From: Acanthacorydalis orientalis
Lineage: Eukaryota > Arthropoda > Insecta > Megaloptera > Corydalidae
Assembly: GCA_034766995.1 (NCBI GenBank)
Contig: CM068322.1
Coordinates: 10,471,810-10,535,809 of the forward strand
Direction of reading: 5' to 3'
DNA length: 64,000 nucleotides
Position 1 is the stretch's first letter. The number at the start of each line of letters is the position of its first letter. Of this stretch, positions 35,803 to 48,810 are shown piece after piece. The translations under genes and the position numbers were made by a program. The notes beneath the pieces are model-generated. The model saw nothing but the letters and a program-made list of their open reading frames with translations. It ran no database searches and was not told where the DNA came from.

Positions 35803-37578
35803 ATATATATATATATACATAAGAAGTTATATTTGCCTTGAAAAATAGTCAGTCTGTTAGAATTCGATATACTAATTGCAAATTAATTATTCAAAAGAAG
35901 AAAGAGACACCAAAAAATGTAAGAAATAAAATAAATACGGGATAACATTCAGTATTAAGTTTAGAAAGAATTTTTTTTTAGACAAAGTTGAATAATATTG
36001 ATTTTAAGACAGTTTTAAACTTATTGAAATATTTTAGAAATAGCTATGCTTTTTAATGTAAATGAAAAGCGTTTCAGACTAAATTTGGAGCAATATAGTG
36101 ATAGTTTCAAGTTGATGAAATATTATGACATATTATTATATAATTATATTATAGGGTTCATATGATTCTTTCCATATGATTACAGTAGGCGCGATTTCAC
36201 AAGAGCGTTTGTAATGCTATAAATCACGGTTTCATAGCTAGGAACAACCTGGTCCAAACACATATTCATATCGACTCTGTATGACCGGACGTGCTTGATA
36301 GTAATGTGTTTTCTACTGTGAAACTACATCCTCTGGTACCACAAACACTAGACTGTAACTGATCTAAAAGTTTTGCGACCTGTTAAAAAAATTTAATGGT
36401 ATCAAAATCGACTAATATAACCTCAATCTTGACTCGACAGCAGTTTTTCATATTTAGATATTTCTTAAAACTAAATTAATGATTTAAGACATTCATTAGA
36501 TTGTCTTAAAATGTTTAAAACATATTTATATGTTACATAATGGTTTATAGCATTAATTAAAAGTATTAGGAGCGTCAGTAGTTTTATAACAATAAAATAA
36601 TCGTTTTTTTTAGTGGAAAATCTGATAATTCTCTTAACTATCCTTCATTTTGTAACTTTTTCTAAAAAATCTCATTACTATTTTAGGTCACGCTATAAAT
36701 ATTATCTTAATAGCAAGAATTTTTTTTCACTTTATCTGTCCTTTCCTTAACGGGCACCGTTTAAAAACAACAAAATCGATGTGGTGTCAATGATATCATG
36801 TTCCGATGGTCACTGATATTTAAGACTAATATTTTTTAACTTTATTAAAAATGTATTTAAAGGAAAAATAATATGAAATAAGTCAAAAAATAAATGAATT
36901 CCCTTTATCTCTACAAAAAGTTTTTCCACCAACGATTATTTTTAAATGCTACGATTATATGATACTTATTTATAAATAAGAAAATTATTCGCGAAAAAAT
37001 GAGTCTAGAAACTCTTCGATATCTAAGAGTTCTGAAATAAAAAAAATTGGAATAAAAACATGGACACTCCAATTTATTTCTTTTTACTTGCACATTAAAT
37101 CTATACGAACTTTTTCTGAATGATGAACTTTTCTTATTTTCTATACTTTTCTACGAGAAAGAATATTTTTACAAGAAATGTTTACCTAATTATTGAAATT
37201 TAACTAAAAACAATTTACTTATGTTATATTGTAATTTAACAGACAGGCATGCAAACTTTTTTTAACAAACTTATTTTATAATACGTATGTTACCAACCTA
37301 CATCTTTTATCAAAGAGGAATATAATTTCAGACTATAGTTTTATATTATTCAAACGTTTTATTTGAAAAAAAACAAAGTTATTTCGAAAGTTTCAGATTA
37401 AAACTTTTTTTATCGCTTCTACAATCGGACATTTGGTATATATTTTGAAGTTGTGTTGTTTCTTCTTAAGGTCACTATTTGTTAGATTTATTTTATTGAA
37501 AAACAACAGAACCTTAAAATATTCAGACATAAAGACATGTAACAATTACATTCGTTTGATGAATTTGTTCTTGTTGTA
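35803..37578. other. AT-rich spacer with one balanced island
   Basis: 36180-36380 is clearly less AT-rich than its surroundings (for example GTAGGCGCGATTTCACAAGAG near 36187) but has no frame that I can assign on either strand. It may be an old transposon or a conserved non-coding element. The rest shows nothing. Confidence 0.45.
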
Positions 37579-37768
37579 TTAAGTTAGTGCAAAAACAATT
37601 GCAGTTCTTATCATTTTAAGTTTGGCACCGATTTTTTAGTTAACGTTATCTTTTGTTATAGTCATGCGATGCACCATTGTAAACAACGAAATTAGCACTA
37701 CTGATTCTGCTTATGACTATTGTTTTCATTCTTCAGTATTGTTGGATACAACCTCTTAAATTCGTTAT
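37579..37768 (+). mobile_element. 5' end fragment of a TTAGGTTGGTGC-type mariner
   Basis: Begins TTAAGTTAGTGCAAAAACAA after a TA. It then follows the leader of the element at 2402-3755 base for base with few changes (CATTTTAAGTTTGGCACC, TTAACGTTATCTTTTGTTA, AATTAGCACTACTGATT) up to GTATTGTTGGATACAACCTC near 37755. It ends just before the transposase start. The rest of the element is absent. Confidence 0.9.
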
Positions 37769-37839
37769 AATATAAACCTTTCAAAGTATTATTATTATAA
37801 AAGGAATCCTCGGGTTCACAAGAAAAATTAGAACTCTTG

Positions 37840-37840
<1 letters not shown>

Positions 37841-37875
<35 letters not shown>

Positions 37876-37910
37876 TGTATGTGTGTGTGTGTGTTTGTGT
37901 GTGTATACAA
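37841..37910. repeat. (TA)n(TG)n microsatellite
   Basis: TA tract followed by TG repeats with interruptions. Confidence 0.94.
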
Positions 37911-38505
37911 GTTTATGGATATACAGTGAAAAGTACGGAATAAGTACAAATATTTTAGATTGTGAAGCACAAATGGTTATAAATTTTTCTTATTAAAAAG
38001 TACGATTTTAATTAATGGCTTTCCGTCGAGATAATACTCTTCATTGAAACTTTTTAGTGTCGTGACATAGCATAATAACAGACAATGAAATTAACGTACG
38101 TACAAGGGAATAAAAGCTCTAACACTGCGACAGTTGCATTGATAATGCGCTGCATTTTATTGTTTTAATACAATGACGAATAAAGTTTATTGTTGTATGC
38201 AATTAAAATACCGTTTGCTTCTCAAATTATTGTACATTAACTGTAAGGAACAAAAAACACGGTACTTACATTTTTGTTGTGGTTGATTATTAAATTAAAA
38301 AATTAATTTAAATATTTTACATTCAAATGAATTTTAAATTAAATTTGTGGTTCGTTTTAACATTACAATGAATAAAATATTATTGCTGGAGAGCTTTCGA
38401 CGTACGAGAGCTTTACTTCGACGTAGTCTGATATATTTTTTTAGATCTTTTGTATATACGAATAATAATTTATTTACAGTAATTACTGGACGTTAACTGG
38501 TGTTA

Positions 38506-38507
<2 letters not shown>

Positions 38508-38550
<43 letters not shown>

Positions 38551-38578
38551 TATATATATATATATATGTATGCATATG

Positions 38579-38619
<41 letters not shown>
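38508..38619. repeat. (TA)n/(CA)n/(TATG) microsatellite
   Basis: TA tract, short CA run, TA, TATG-type steps, then a second TA tract. Confidence 0.94.
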
Positions 38620-38623
<4 letters not shown>

Positions 38624-39057
38624 AAATGCAGTTAAATATTAAAATATAATTATAAAGTTGAAATATATTACCTTTTTATATAGCTGTCATTTGATTTTAT
38701 ATATTTTCTGGACACTTAGAAATTCAATTACATTTGAAAACAATGTCACAAAAGAATATAAATAATTGTGATATAAGTAGTGGAAATTTGGGTGAAAATT
38801 ATATATTTAACAGTAACGCTTATTGCATATTCGTAAAATGTTTTAATCGATAATATATATCCTAGTCATTCATAGAATTTAATATTCAAAGTTAACGACA
38901 ATTCCAAAAGAAATTATAATATCACTTAAAATGAACCGCATATAAAAATATTAAAATAAATGAATTCTTGAATAAGTGATGAGAGAAAGATACATATATA
39001 ATAGGTGTATATATAGTATGCATTCTCATACATAAGACTTGTCACCAGTCTGTATCT

Positions 39058-39510
39058 TTCCGTTCCTTTTTTTTTGAAGATGCTAGTGAAAATGTTAATA
39101 CTGTCATTGGTGAACGATATCGTGCAATGCAGTAAAACTTCTTTGGTTCTGAAATTAATGAATAAGATCTACACCGCATGAGGTTTCAACAGGGCTGTGC
39201 ATATCGCACACAGCTCGCGCTACGATGTAAATTTTGAGCAATGCATTTTCTGGACGAATAATTTCAAAATTTATTTATATCGGCCACCTCGTTCCTCTGA
39301 TTTGAATGTGCAAGATTTTTTCCTTAGGGCCACTTAAAAGAAAGGGTCTGCGCAAACAAGCCATTAACAATTCAACAGCTTAAGGACAATATTCAACAAG
39401 ATATCGCTCAAATAACACTAGAAATATGCGGAAAAGTAATAAAAAATGTGACTGAAAAATCTCATATTTATAGGAGCGAGGCGCGCATATTTAGTCGATA
39501 TAATTTTTCA
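39058..39510 (+). pseudogene. insect DDE transposase fragment (FQQDGA type)
   Basis: The plus-strand translation gives FFFEDASENVNTVIGERYRAM, then MRFQQ (where intact relatives read WFQQDGATCHTA), here followed by a small deletion that removes the catalytic aspartate. It continues with YRPPRSSDLNVQDFFL, keeping the last catalytic aspartate, and GHLKERVCANKPLTIQQLKD. It ends SRYNFSYL near 39510. This is the catalytic domain of a Tc1/mariner-superfamily transposase common in ants, bees and beetles, often annotated only as DDE endonuclease. Frameshifts are present and no start or TIR was found. The element at 50228-51039 appears to be the same broad family. Confidence 0.82.
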
Positions 39511-39753
39511 TACCTAATGCAATGATTTCAATAAACGATGCATAAAAATAATGAAGTGTTTTATTTAAAAATTATTAACAAACAAAATCGACAGAAGTTT
39601 ATTCAAACACTTTATACCTTTTATATTAAATCTGTGGACGCAATAGAAGCTACAAGCCTCAAATCAAGATTCCTCTTTATAGAAAAATTTTAGTCAAAGT
39701 ATATTATGGAGAATACGATGTTCGTATATGTTTGAAATGTTTTCTTATATTCG

Positions 39754-40146
<393 letters not shown>

Positions 40147-40771
40147 TTATATAGTTTGACAAAAAAACAGAATGAATCAATAACATAAAAAAACAAGTCT
40201 TGTTTTACATTTTATAGACATTTCTTTTTTCTATACATAACAGAGAGCGATCATGCTAGATCTAAAAGCTATAAAAAATTTTTGTTCCGAATTGTATTTA
40301 ATTTTTTTGCTATGGCCACTTTCATGTCTTCCACATGCTCAAAATCCCATTTATTTGTATTTTGATTTTTGGAAACAAAAAAAAAATTGGCCATTATGAA
40401 CGGATAGTTAAGTTTAGTGATCTTTTTCTACTAAATATTCTACTACAGTAATGGAAGTGTGCCTTATCACGAAGACATCTGATGATTCGACTCAGATCTC
40501 CCACATATCATGCAAATATTTGTTGCATAAGCCTTTACTTCTCTTTCTAAATAATAAAAAAACTACATACATAAATTTAATGGGAGCTTCTATCTAGAAT
40601 CTTGTATTCGCTCTTTGTTCTTCCAGAATAAATTATTCCATAAGTAATATTTTTTACATCGAAAATAAACAACGAAAATTATTGTAACTTTTACTCTTTT
40701 TAAACAAAAAACTTTCAATTAGCATTTGTTTGTTGGATTTCAAAAAAAAGAGAAATAAGAAACCTTTATCC

Positions 40772-41068
40772 GGATGGAAGTGAAATTTCACTGTTCAGGT
40801 ATCGATAATAGAAGGTAAGTTAGAAGGTAAAAAACGTGTGTGTTTGCTCATGTACACACGACAGAAGTGTAATTTCAGCGCAATATTCCTCAGAGCAGTA
40901 TCTCTAAGCGCAGTTTCCCTCATCTCTCTCTTTCTCGCACTCATACAGTCATATTCACTTCATCTCTCTCGTTCTCGGCTATGTTCATGGTAACGTTTAT
41001 CGTCACACACCATATGATTTTACACCTCGCTAACGCGCCCATAGAAGTTTCACTTCAAAAATATTAAT
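40772..41068. repeat. candidate miniature inverted-repeat element
   Basis: GGAAGTGAAATTTCACT at 40776 and AGAAGTTTCACTTC at 41045-41058 form an inverted pair (GAAGTGAAA outward) about 290 bases apart. The inside is much less AT-rich than the flanks and contains CATCTCTCTC-type runs and ACGTTTATCGTCACACACC. Copy number in the genome would decide this. No target-site duplication was identified. Confidence 0.35.
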
Positions 41069-41946
41069 TCACTAAAAATCGACATCTGGCTTCAAAATCT
41101 ACTTATAACTTTAAACGGATTTTTCTCAAAACCAAGTTTTCTAAATCGGTGACCCGAAATATCTCAGCAAATACTTGACCAATTTGCATGAAATTTTGTA
41201 TAAATATTTCTTCTATCGTTATTAATTATCTTACATACAATAGTTTTGATATTTGCATTATTCGATTTGTTATTAATAAAATAGATGACCATTTCAGGGC
41301 CGCTATTTCATGTTTTTTCAAACAGTTGTTATTTCTTGAAAAGTAATTGTTCAAACAAAAGCATTAATTAGTTAGTCTGTATACTTTAAATTGCAATTAA
41401 AAAAATTTGTTTCAAATAATATTTCCCAGAAATACATCTGATCACTTCATCGATTACATAATGGGTTATTACTAGCATGTGGCACAAAATATCGATTTGA
41501 AAAATAAGAAAATAATTTACAGTGTATACTATGTAAAATATGTGTTTTAATTTTGTAATAAAACATTATTTTTCATGCGAAAAAAAATCATAAAAATAGG
41601 TTATTCTTGAGGCCTCAAAAGGTATATATAGAAATAATCAAATGGAAATAATCAAAATTTATTTGTGTTATGTAATATTTTAAATATTATGTTGCATTCC
41701 TAATAAGAAATGCTATTAAAAGAAAATTTATAGGTATCGGATATTTGGGTACAGTTTAGAAAATTAACGCTTGTTTTTTGTTCGTAGATGATACAGTGCG
41801 GAACAAAATAAAAAAGATATTTCATTTTTCAAATAGCAATGAATTATTACCCTAATGTCATTCTTTCGCTTAGTTAATCGTATTTACATGTTTGTACTAT
41901 ATAGTCTAATAAAATAAAGTCTAAGTCTAAGAACTTTTTTTCAATT

Positions 41947-41948
41947 AC

Positions 41949-41983
<35 letters not shown>

Positions 41984-42004
41984 CATATATACACACACAC
42001 ACAC
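41947..42004. repeat. (CATA)(TA)n(CA)n microsatellite
   Basis: CATA steps, a TA tract and a CA run. Confidence 0.94.
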
Positions 42005-42314
42005 TCTTGTTTGTGTATAAGTAAAATCATCAGCTTAACAAAAATGGAGTATAATCTGGCATTTAAAGCGTTCCACATCGCTGAAAATGTTGGGTTGTTA
42101 AAGAAGGAGATTATGTAAAAGTACTTTAACAAAGTAAAATGCATTCATTTTTAATATAGAGTAAAAAATCTCCATAGAGAATGTATAGACCTCTTTTAAA
42201 ACCACCTTTTTATAGAATTCTACTTTAATATAATATTTATAGGTTTTTTAAAAAATATTTATTGTATATTAAGGTCTTCGTATTTTATTTTCCTCTATTT
42301 TATTTATTATATTT

Positions 42315-42351
<37 letters not shown>

Positions 42352-43059
42352 GTGTGTAAATAGATGGTACAGATATATACAGATTTGCATCTTCATTTAA
42401 ATAAAAGTACTGTCGCACAAAATCCGTATTTTTAAAATTTATTAACAAACATTTTACACATACATTTTTTTATTATATATTTCATTTTAAAATAATTCAC
42501 GTTACGAGTTGCAAAAAAAACAGTAAAAAATGTATTAACAACTTTTCGCATAGCGACGTATATAGTTAATTTAGCACGTTCGTCTACCTATTCGGCCGAA
42601 CATTACTCTGGCGTACACTCATTACGTCGTACGTAGTAGATGACTGACACAGTTCTGTATTGTTAGTTGTAAAAATGCTCTCTTTTCGTCGTTTTAGTGT
42701 TTCTATATTTCCACTTCAGTCAACTCATGAATTTTACTCAAAAAAAGAAAAGTATTTGAACGTATTATTTTGTTACAAATACATTACAAAGAAGAACTTT
42801 CAAATGTATTGTACTAAAAATTCCACTAGTTATGTTCTGTGATAAAGTGTTACGATTTTATTTTTTTGCACAAATTAAATATGCCATAAAATATGTTTAT
42901 AGAAGTATGATATTTGAAATTTAAAATAATAAGATACATTAAGCAGATTTTTCTTCGTTTTTCAACAAAATAAATTTTATTGAAGACGTTGAAAATAAGA
43001 AATAATTTAAGAATAAATCGTTTTTGATTATTAGGAATAAAATATAAATTATATATTAA

Positions 43060-44616
43060 TACTAGAACTACCGACGATTGACGTATACCTAATTCTACCG
43101 GATGAGTCAAAATGACTTGTTTTTGAAAAGAACAAGTCATCTAAACAAAATCATGGCATTTTATACATTTTTATATATTTTTCTGTATTATTTAACGAAA
43201 ATTGGAAACAAACTTAATAATAATTTTTAAAATTATTGCAAACACAATTCTAGGACATTTTTTATAAGTTAGAATAATTTTAGCAATGCATTTACCACAA
43301 ACATGTTTATTACATGTACCATAATTATTATTTGTTTTATTATTTGTACAATATGATACCTGATATCGTTTACGTTTCATCGAAATATGTGTCTGGTTTT
43401 CTAATGGTGTATACACAAGTATTTGTTCTGATTCTGATGAGAATCGTCCAGTTAGATCTTTATAATCACTTGCAAGTTCTTCAGCTAACTGAAATAAAAA
43501 AAGTTTTTTCTTGACATATTTTCCCATGTTGTTTCGTTGTGTAATTTCCAGGAAATTATTCCGATAAGATCTAAGTTATTAAAAAATAGTTTAAAAGCAA
43601 TTTTCGGGATCTGGCTTTCACAGTATATTTTGTAGCCATTTGGTCTATCATTTCCACGCCAAATTTGGCGTTGTTATAAAATACCACAGTTTAGGTCAAA
43701 CGTTTACAATCTTTTTCAACTTTGACCGATTTATTTTTGAACTCAATGACAATACTTTTTTACCTGGTTTACTTTTATATATAGAAAGAGCACAATTTTT
43801 TGATTTATAAATAATTGTCGAGAAGCGAGGCATGTTGTCCAATAGTGCAAAATAAAGTAGTTCTTTAAGTTAGTTTTGATGCTAGTGACAAGTTTGTGAA
43901 GAAATTATCTGTTGTTACTATTCTCCCGCATCCAGTATTTGCTTCATAAGTTTTAGGACGATAAATTCAACCAAAGGTACTGATGATCTCACTTCATCTT
44001 TTCCCAACAAAACATTCCAACAAGTGAGATATATGACAAAATTAAGAGAAGAATGCAACAACTGGGTAAACATAGCACATGTATTTTTTGGAAATGTTTT
44101 ATAACGTATATGTACTGAAGTATATTTAGTTTTCTAAAAAAGTATTTATAATATTAAAATACACGGAAATATTATGAGAAACTTAGGAAATTATAAGTTT
44201 ACCTACGTTCCGTGTGGGGTCAAAATGGCTCAACTTGGTATATGTCGGTATATTATATATAAATTTTATAAAAAAAAAACAAAAAAAAATAAAACTACTT
44301 TACTGAATTAATCTTAGTTAATTATTGGGGATTTAGGGTGCATCGACAACGGAGGTCATTAGCGCCCGAACACAAATTATAAATTAAAAACATACCCCGT
44401 TTGCGCACTTGCATTCGAATAACCCTTTAGAGTACTGAATTAATCATTTAGATATTTCAATAGTTTATATTTAGTATATTTATATATCATTTAGTTATTT
44501 TTATAGTTTACGTTTAGATATTTCGAAAAAAATTAGAAAATAAGATTTAATGAAAATGAGTAATGATTATAATAAATGACAAAACAAGCCATTTGACTCC
44601 CTTGGTAGATTTAGTA
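43060..44616 (-). mobile_element. piggyBac-type element, internally deleted
   Basis: The left end TACTAGAACTACCG (43060) and the reverse complement of the right end (TACTAAATCTACC, ending 44616) are matching terminal repeats. A second subterminal pair follows: GAGTCAAAATGACTTG on the left and GAGTCAAATGGCTTG as the reverse complement on the right. TTAA lies at 43056-43059 and TTAG at 44617-44620. TTAA is the piggyBac target duplication, here with one change. At 1557 bp it is shorter than autonomous elements (usually about 2.4 kb), because the N-terminal half of the transposase is missing. Confidence 0.88.
43192..44020 (-). pseudogene. piggyBac transposase C-terminal half, pseudogene
   Basis: On the minus strand from about 44020: LVEFIVLKLMKQ, RIVTTDNFFTNLSLASKL with the second catalytic aspartate of piggyBac (DNFF), TVVFYNNAKFGVEMIDQM with the third (in MIDQM), then ATKYTVKARSRKLLLNYF. 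The last part is open at 43527-43192 and holds LAEELASDYKDLTGRF and the cysteine-rich tail KRKRYQVSYC..CNKHVCGKCI, a degraded version of the zinc-binding domain that recognises subterminal repeats. Several stops and frameshifts lie upstream, and the N-terminal half with the first catalytic aspartate is gone. Confidence 0.88.
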
Positions 44617-46596
44617 TTAGGATATAATGTGGAATCTGATATTATTTTTTTGTGGTCAAATAGTAAAAAAAATAAATTGAAATATTATTTAATATAGAAA
44701 TATTCTTAAACTCAAACATGTAACAAGTATTTTTAAAAATTTTGTAATAATTTTATAAATGAATTTAAACATTTTTAACTATTACTTTATAATAGTGTAT
44801 ATTTAATTTTATTTGTATTTTTTTACAAGACTAGGGGGCTCTTCTCCATAATAGCTACTCTCGCCAACCATTAAAGGACTTCATCATCCTCTCGGCGATG
44901 CTCATTCTCCCCTAACAAATAACAGAAATTAACAAATGGTATGCACAAATAATCTGTCTAAAATATAAGTCATATTTTTTTATTAGAATAGTTTATAAAA
45001 ATTAATAACATAATAGAATGTTAAAATAAGTAACACTTTTAAATCCAAAGCTACAGTGAATACAATATTTTAAATAAATGTCAAGTTTTACATTGAAATC
45101 GTAAGCACCTCTTTCGTTGAACACCTTGAGAAAGCTACATATATGTGACTGATGTCAACCAATCAGAGCAGAGACCACATGATATCCATCAACCAGTTAT
45201 TGATGATCGAGAATGGTTAACGTGCTACTTGTAGATAGTAGTGGGGATATTGGGATAGTAGAGCGACATTGCGAAGAGGTGGTCTACACGAAAAATAAAT
45301 TTTTGTTTAATGGAAATTTAAAATGGCATTATTTTTTATATACACAAAGATTTTTTTATGAATATGTAAAAAAAATTCAATATAATTCACTTTTTTAAAA
45401 ATATTTACTTAAAATAAATTTTACCTTCTGCCTTTCAAATTTAAAAACGATGAATTGTGTGTTTTTTTTAATTAAGTTATTTAGATAAATATATTTTTGT
45501 GGAAATTAAGAATTACAAATAAAACAAGTGAGTATAAAGAACAATTTGGTGTTTTATTTATAAATAAGTAACCCAATATAACTATTAAATTGTGATGAAG
45601 TAGTATTTTTGATTTACATTTAAAACAACTACTAAAATTCGATTAAGATATAAATGCGTTTTCATATTGAAAATATAGTGTTAAAATATAATAATTTTCA
45701 ATAGTTTGAATATCATGTAACAGATTTATTTTTTACTCGCCCTATTAAACTACAAAGCTTCGAATAAAAATATTTAATAACAGATTATTAATCATTTTTA
45801 ATTCTACATGGTACGAGGAAACAGAATACATTTTTTACCTAACAATCATTGCATTTTCTTCAAAATTAGTATAAACAGAGGCCTAACATTTTGAATATTC
45901 AAATTGAAGATTTTTATTAAGAAATAGATTGTGGCCTATGAAGTGAGTCAAATTTCATTTTTGGAAACGAATTGAACAACAGTGCTAAAACTTTATCATA
46001 TGTGATGTAGTTTATTAAAATATTAATTTTAATATTTAAGTTTAAATGATATGGTTAATATAAAAAATTAACTCTTTCGATGCGAAAAGAGAATGAACAT
46101 GCCTTTCTTAGTACAAATAATTTGCAAAAAGGATGTAAATAGCCCGTAAATTACTTCAATCTTCACGTGTTTTTACTATAATAAATTACCCTAATCAAGT
46201 TTCTGAAGAAAAATCACAATGTCTTATGTTACAAACGACAAGCGATTTTTAATTCAAAGGTACACCAGAAAAAGGACTAATAGAAAGCTTCACTTTATAA
46301 CGGTTTAAAGTTACGAACTAAACCATCAATCGTATAAATATGTAGTGCAATATTTTGCAAAACGTGGTACACGTACCTTTAGTGGTGCGCTTAGGGTTCA
46401 GGTAGTATTCAATAGATAATTTTATATTAAATTAATATCTACTTCATAAGAAACGAATCAGTAAAACTGAATATATGAAAATGACACGTTTTTAAAAAAT
46501 GGTGATAAATAATAGAATATTAATTAAAACGATTTACTGTTGTATTATTGACATTCATCATTATTTGCCGTTCGTACTATAAAATTATTATTAACG

Positions 46597-46599
<3 letters not shown>
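44617..46599. other. AT-rich spacer
   Basis: No gene recognised. 44830-44920 and 45100-45290 are more balanced. The latter includes an open frame (45213-45398, MVNVLLVDSSGDIGIVERHC) whose first half has normal composition and whose second half is AT-rich read-through, with no family match known to me. Confidence 0.4.
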
Positions 46600-46690
<91 letters not shown>

Positions 46691-46705
46691 GTATATATAT
46701 ACGTA
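46600..46705. repeat. (TA)n microsatellite at the end of the Tc1 element
   Basis: TA tract with TTATATA breaks. The Tc1 element begins at its right edge after TA at 46704-46705. Confidence 0.94.
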
Positions 46706-47690
46706 CAGTGCGCTCCAAGTCAGTTGAAATAAAAAAAATAACAAAAATGAAAAATTGTGCGAAAAAATAAAAAATCTCTAAATAAAATACTGTTTATTAA
46801 ACCTTAATTAATAATAGTTATAGAAAATTTTGATGAGGAATTAGCAATCATACTTCAAACGAATCATAAATTATTCAAAAACTATTTCTAGGACTAGTGC
46901 AAAAAGTTAGTTGAAAATTACAAAGAAAATAATGTAAAAAACCAAAGTCGTTTTTTTTTCATTCTTAATATTTTGTATGATCTTCATTATTTCGCAGAAC
47001 AGCATTAACTCTTCTAGTCATTGATTCTACCAGGATTTTTGAAGCACTAAGAGGTAAACTAGACCGCATTTCCAAAATTTTTTCTTTAAATTAAGTGTTG
47101 TTTGATCTTGAAGATATGGAGATTCTGCGGGTCAATTCGTCCCACAAATTAAGGTTGGTTCATCCCACAAGTTAAGGATTAAGGTTGGGCGACATCGATG
47201 GCCATTCAAGTAAATCTACTTCACTTTTTGTGAAAAATTCTTTAGTTATTCTAGCCGTATGCTTCGGGTCATTGTCCTGTTGAAAATTAAACCCCGAGTC
47301 AATCTCATTGTTTCAGAGGATTGGTGCAATTTTTTTTTTGTAAAATATTACAGTAAATTTATGCTGTCATTTTGCCTTCAATAATATGTAATCTTTCTAC
47401 AAAATACCAAGAAAACGTTACCTACACCATGACACCTCCTTTTCCATGTTTTGCAGTTGGTTGCAGGAACTTGTTAATGTAAGCATCAGCACTGCTATTT
47501 CGCCAAAATGTTTGACGTTGACTATTTTCAAATATTTGAAACTTACTCTCATTGCCAAAAATTACTCGTTTCCAAAAGTCCAGTGTTTTATTCACATATT
47601 TTTTGTCACAATATAATTTTATTTTTTTACAGATGCAACTGGTGGGAGTGTTCGGATTCAACTAACTTTTGGATAGGTGAATTTCTATAA
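46706..47690 (-). mobile_element. Tc1-type element, 5'-truncated
   Basis: The end CAGTGCGCTCCAAGTCAGTT at 46706, preceded by TA, has the CAGTG start typical of Tc1 TIRs. The opposite end, beyond the transposase N-terminus near 47690, is missing or unrecognisable. The coding remnant runs on the minus strand towards the 46706 end. Confidence 0.85.
46930..47661 (-). pseudogene. Tc1-type transposase pseudogene
   Basis: The open part (47661-47422) reads KTLDFWKRVIFGNESKFQIF. Tc1 enzymes have WSDESKF here, so the first catalytic aspartate is replaced by asparagine. It continues with LQPTAKHGKGGVMV. After a frame change, [20 protein letters not shown] (near 47285) keeps the second aspartate, followed by [13 protein letters not shown]. 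At that point a tandem duplication of about 25 bases (47130-47185) interrupts PIENLW and removes the catalytic glutamate, and NLWDELTRRI follows. The N-terminal paired-type DNA-binding domain is absent. The copy is inactive for several independent reasons. Confidence 0.9.
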
Positions 47691-48766
47691 CTACATAGTA
47701 TTTATTTATTTACACGAGCAATCCGAATTTCAGGGAATATCGTTTTAAAACTATTTCTTAATTATTTTAATAAAATGGTATACTATTAAACCAATAGACT
47801 TAAAGCCTGAAAAAATAAAAAAAATTTTCTGTCACTAGTGGAAATGATTAGAATCTACATTTTATCACAAAAAGACGAGAATTAAACGAACACAAGCAAG
47901 ATATAATCGTTATATATCAATAAATTATTTAGGTCAAACAAGGATTTATTTCTAAGAAACTGACAATCTTAAAACAAGGTAAGTCGGTCGGTTAGGTTAA
48001 TTTGGAGAAGAGAAAGAAAATATGTAACATTTGTTTGTACACAAATCAGAATTTTAAAGTCGTAGAAATATATTTATGTATTTTTTACTAAAATAATAAT
48101 GCTTTAAATATAGGTTAAAGATTTAAAAATATACATATTTATCGTTTTGTCACAGAAGTTGTTAAAAAATTAAATTTCGATGTATTAGATTGAAATATTA
48201 CTGCTATTTTTCAAAGATTACAAACCTGATTATAAATTAAAAATTTAATTCTTACAAAAATTATATAATATTTTTAATTTTAAAAACATATATTTTACAA
48301 TAATGATTATTATTGGAATTTTTCTGGAAATCCTCGTTATTATATATAAAAATAGATATTTATTTTAATAAATTATTTACTTAAATAATTTGTTATCTTC
48401 TCTTTGAAACAATGAAGTAAAAATATCCAGTTATTGTATATATATAAATATATATGTATGTATAACATTAAGTTATTATTACAAATATTATACTGAATGA
48501 AACTCTAATTAATTATATTTCATGCGATACAAGTTAACTCTATGCGAAAATTAGTGTTGTGTTGGAATCAGTTAAAGTGTAATTTCCCGTGCAAATATCG
48601 ATCTGTGATTAAAATTTACTACGTTTAATTAAAGTTTAAAAATGATTCATTTCAGTGCACTGTCTCTTTAGATACCAATTGTGATGCAAATATAAAACAG
48701 TGAATGTTCTAACTTAATTAGATTTTAAATAATCCTCTGTACCGGTATTGTAAATTCTTAAAAAAA

Positions 48767-48810
<44 letters not shown>

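Larger units (their letters stand above)
37769..39057. other. AT-rich spacer
   Basis: Microsatellites at 37841-37910 and 38508-38619. 38390-38440 has a short inverted pair (CGACGTACGAGAGC with GCTTTACTTCGACGTAGTC), otherwise nothing recognisable. Confidence 0.45.

Noticed and set aside
42675..42842. Mitochondrial-type N-terminus MLSFRRFSVSIFPLQ
   Set aside because: The frame becomes AT-driven after about 20 residues and no splice donor context is convincing.
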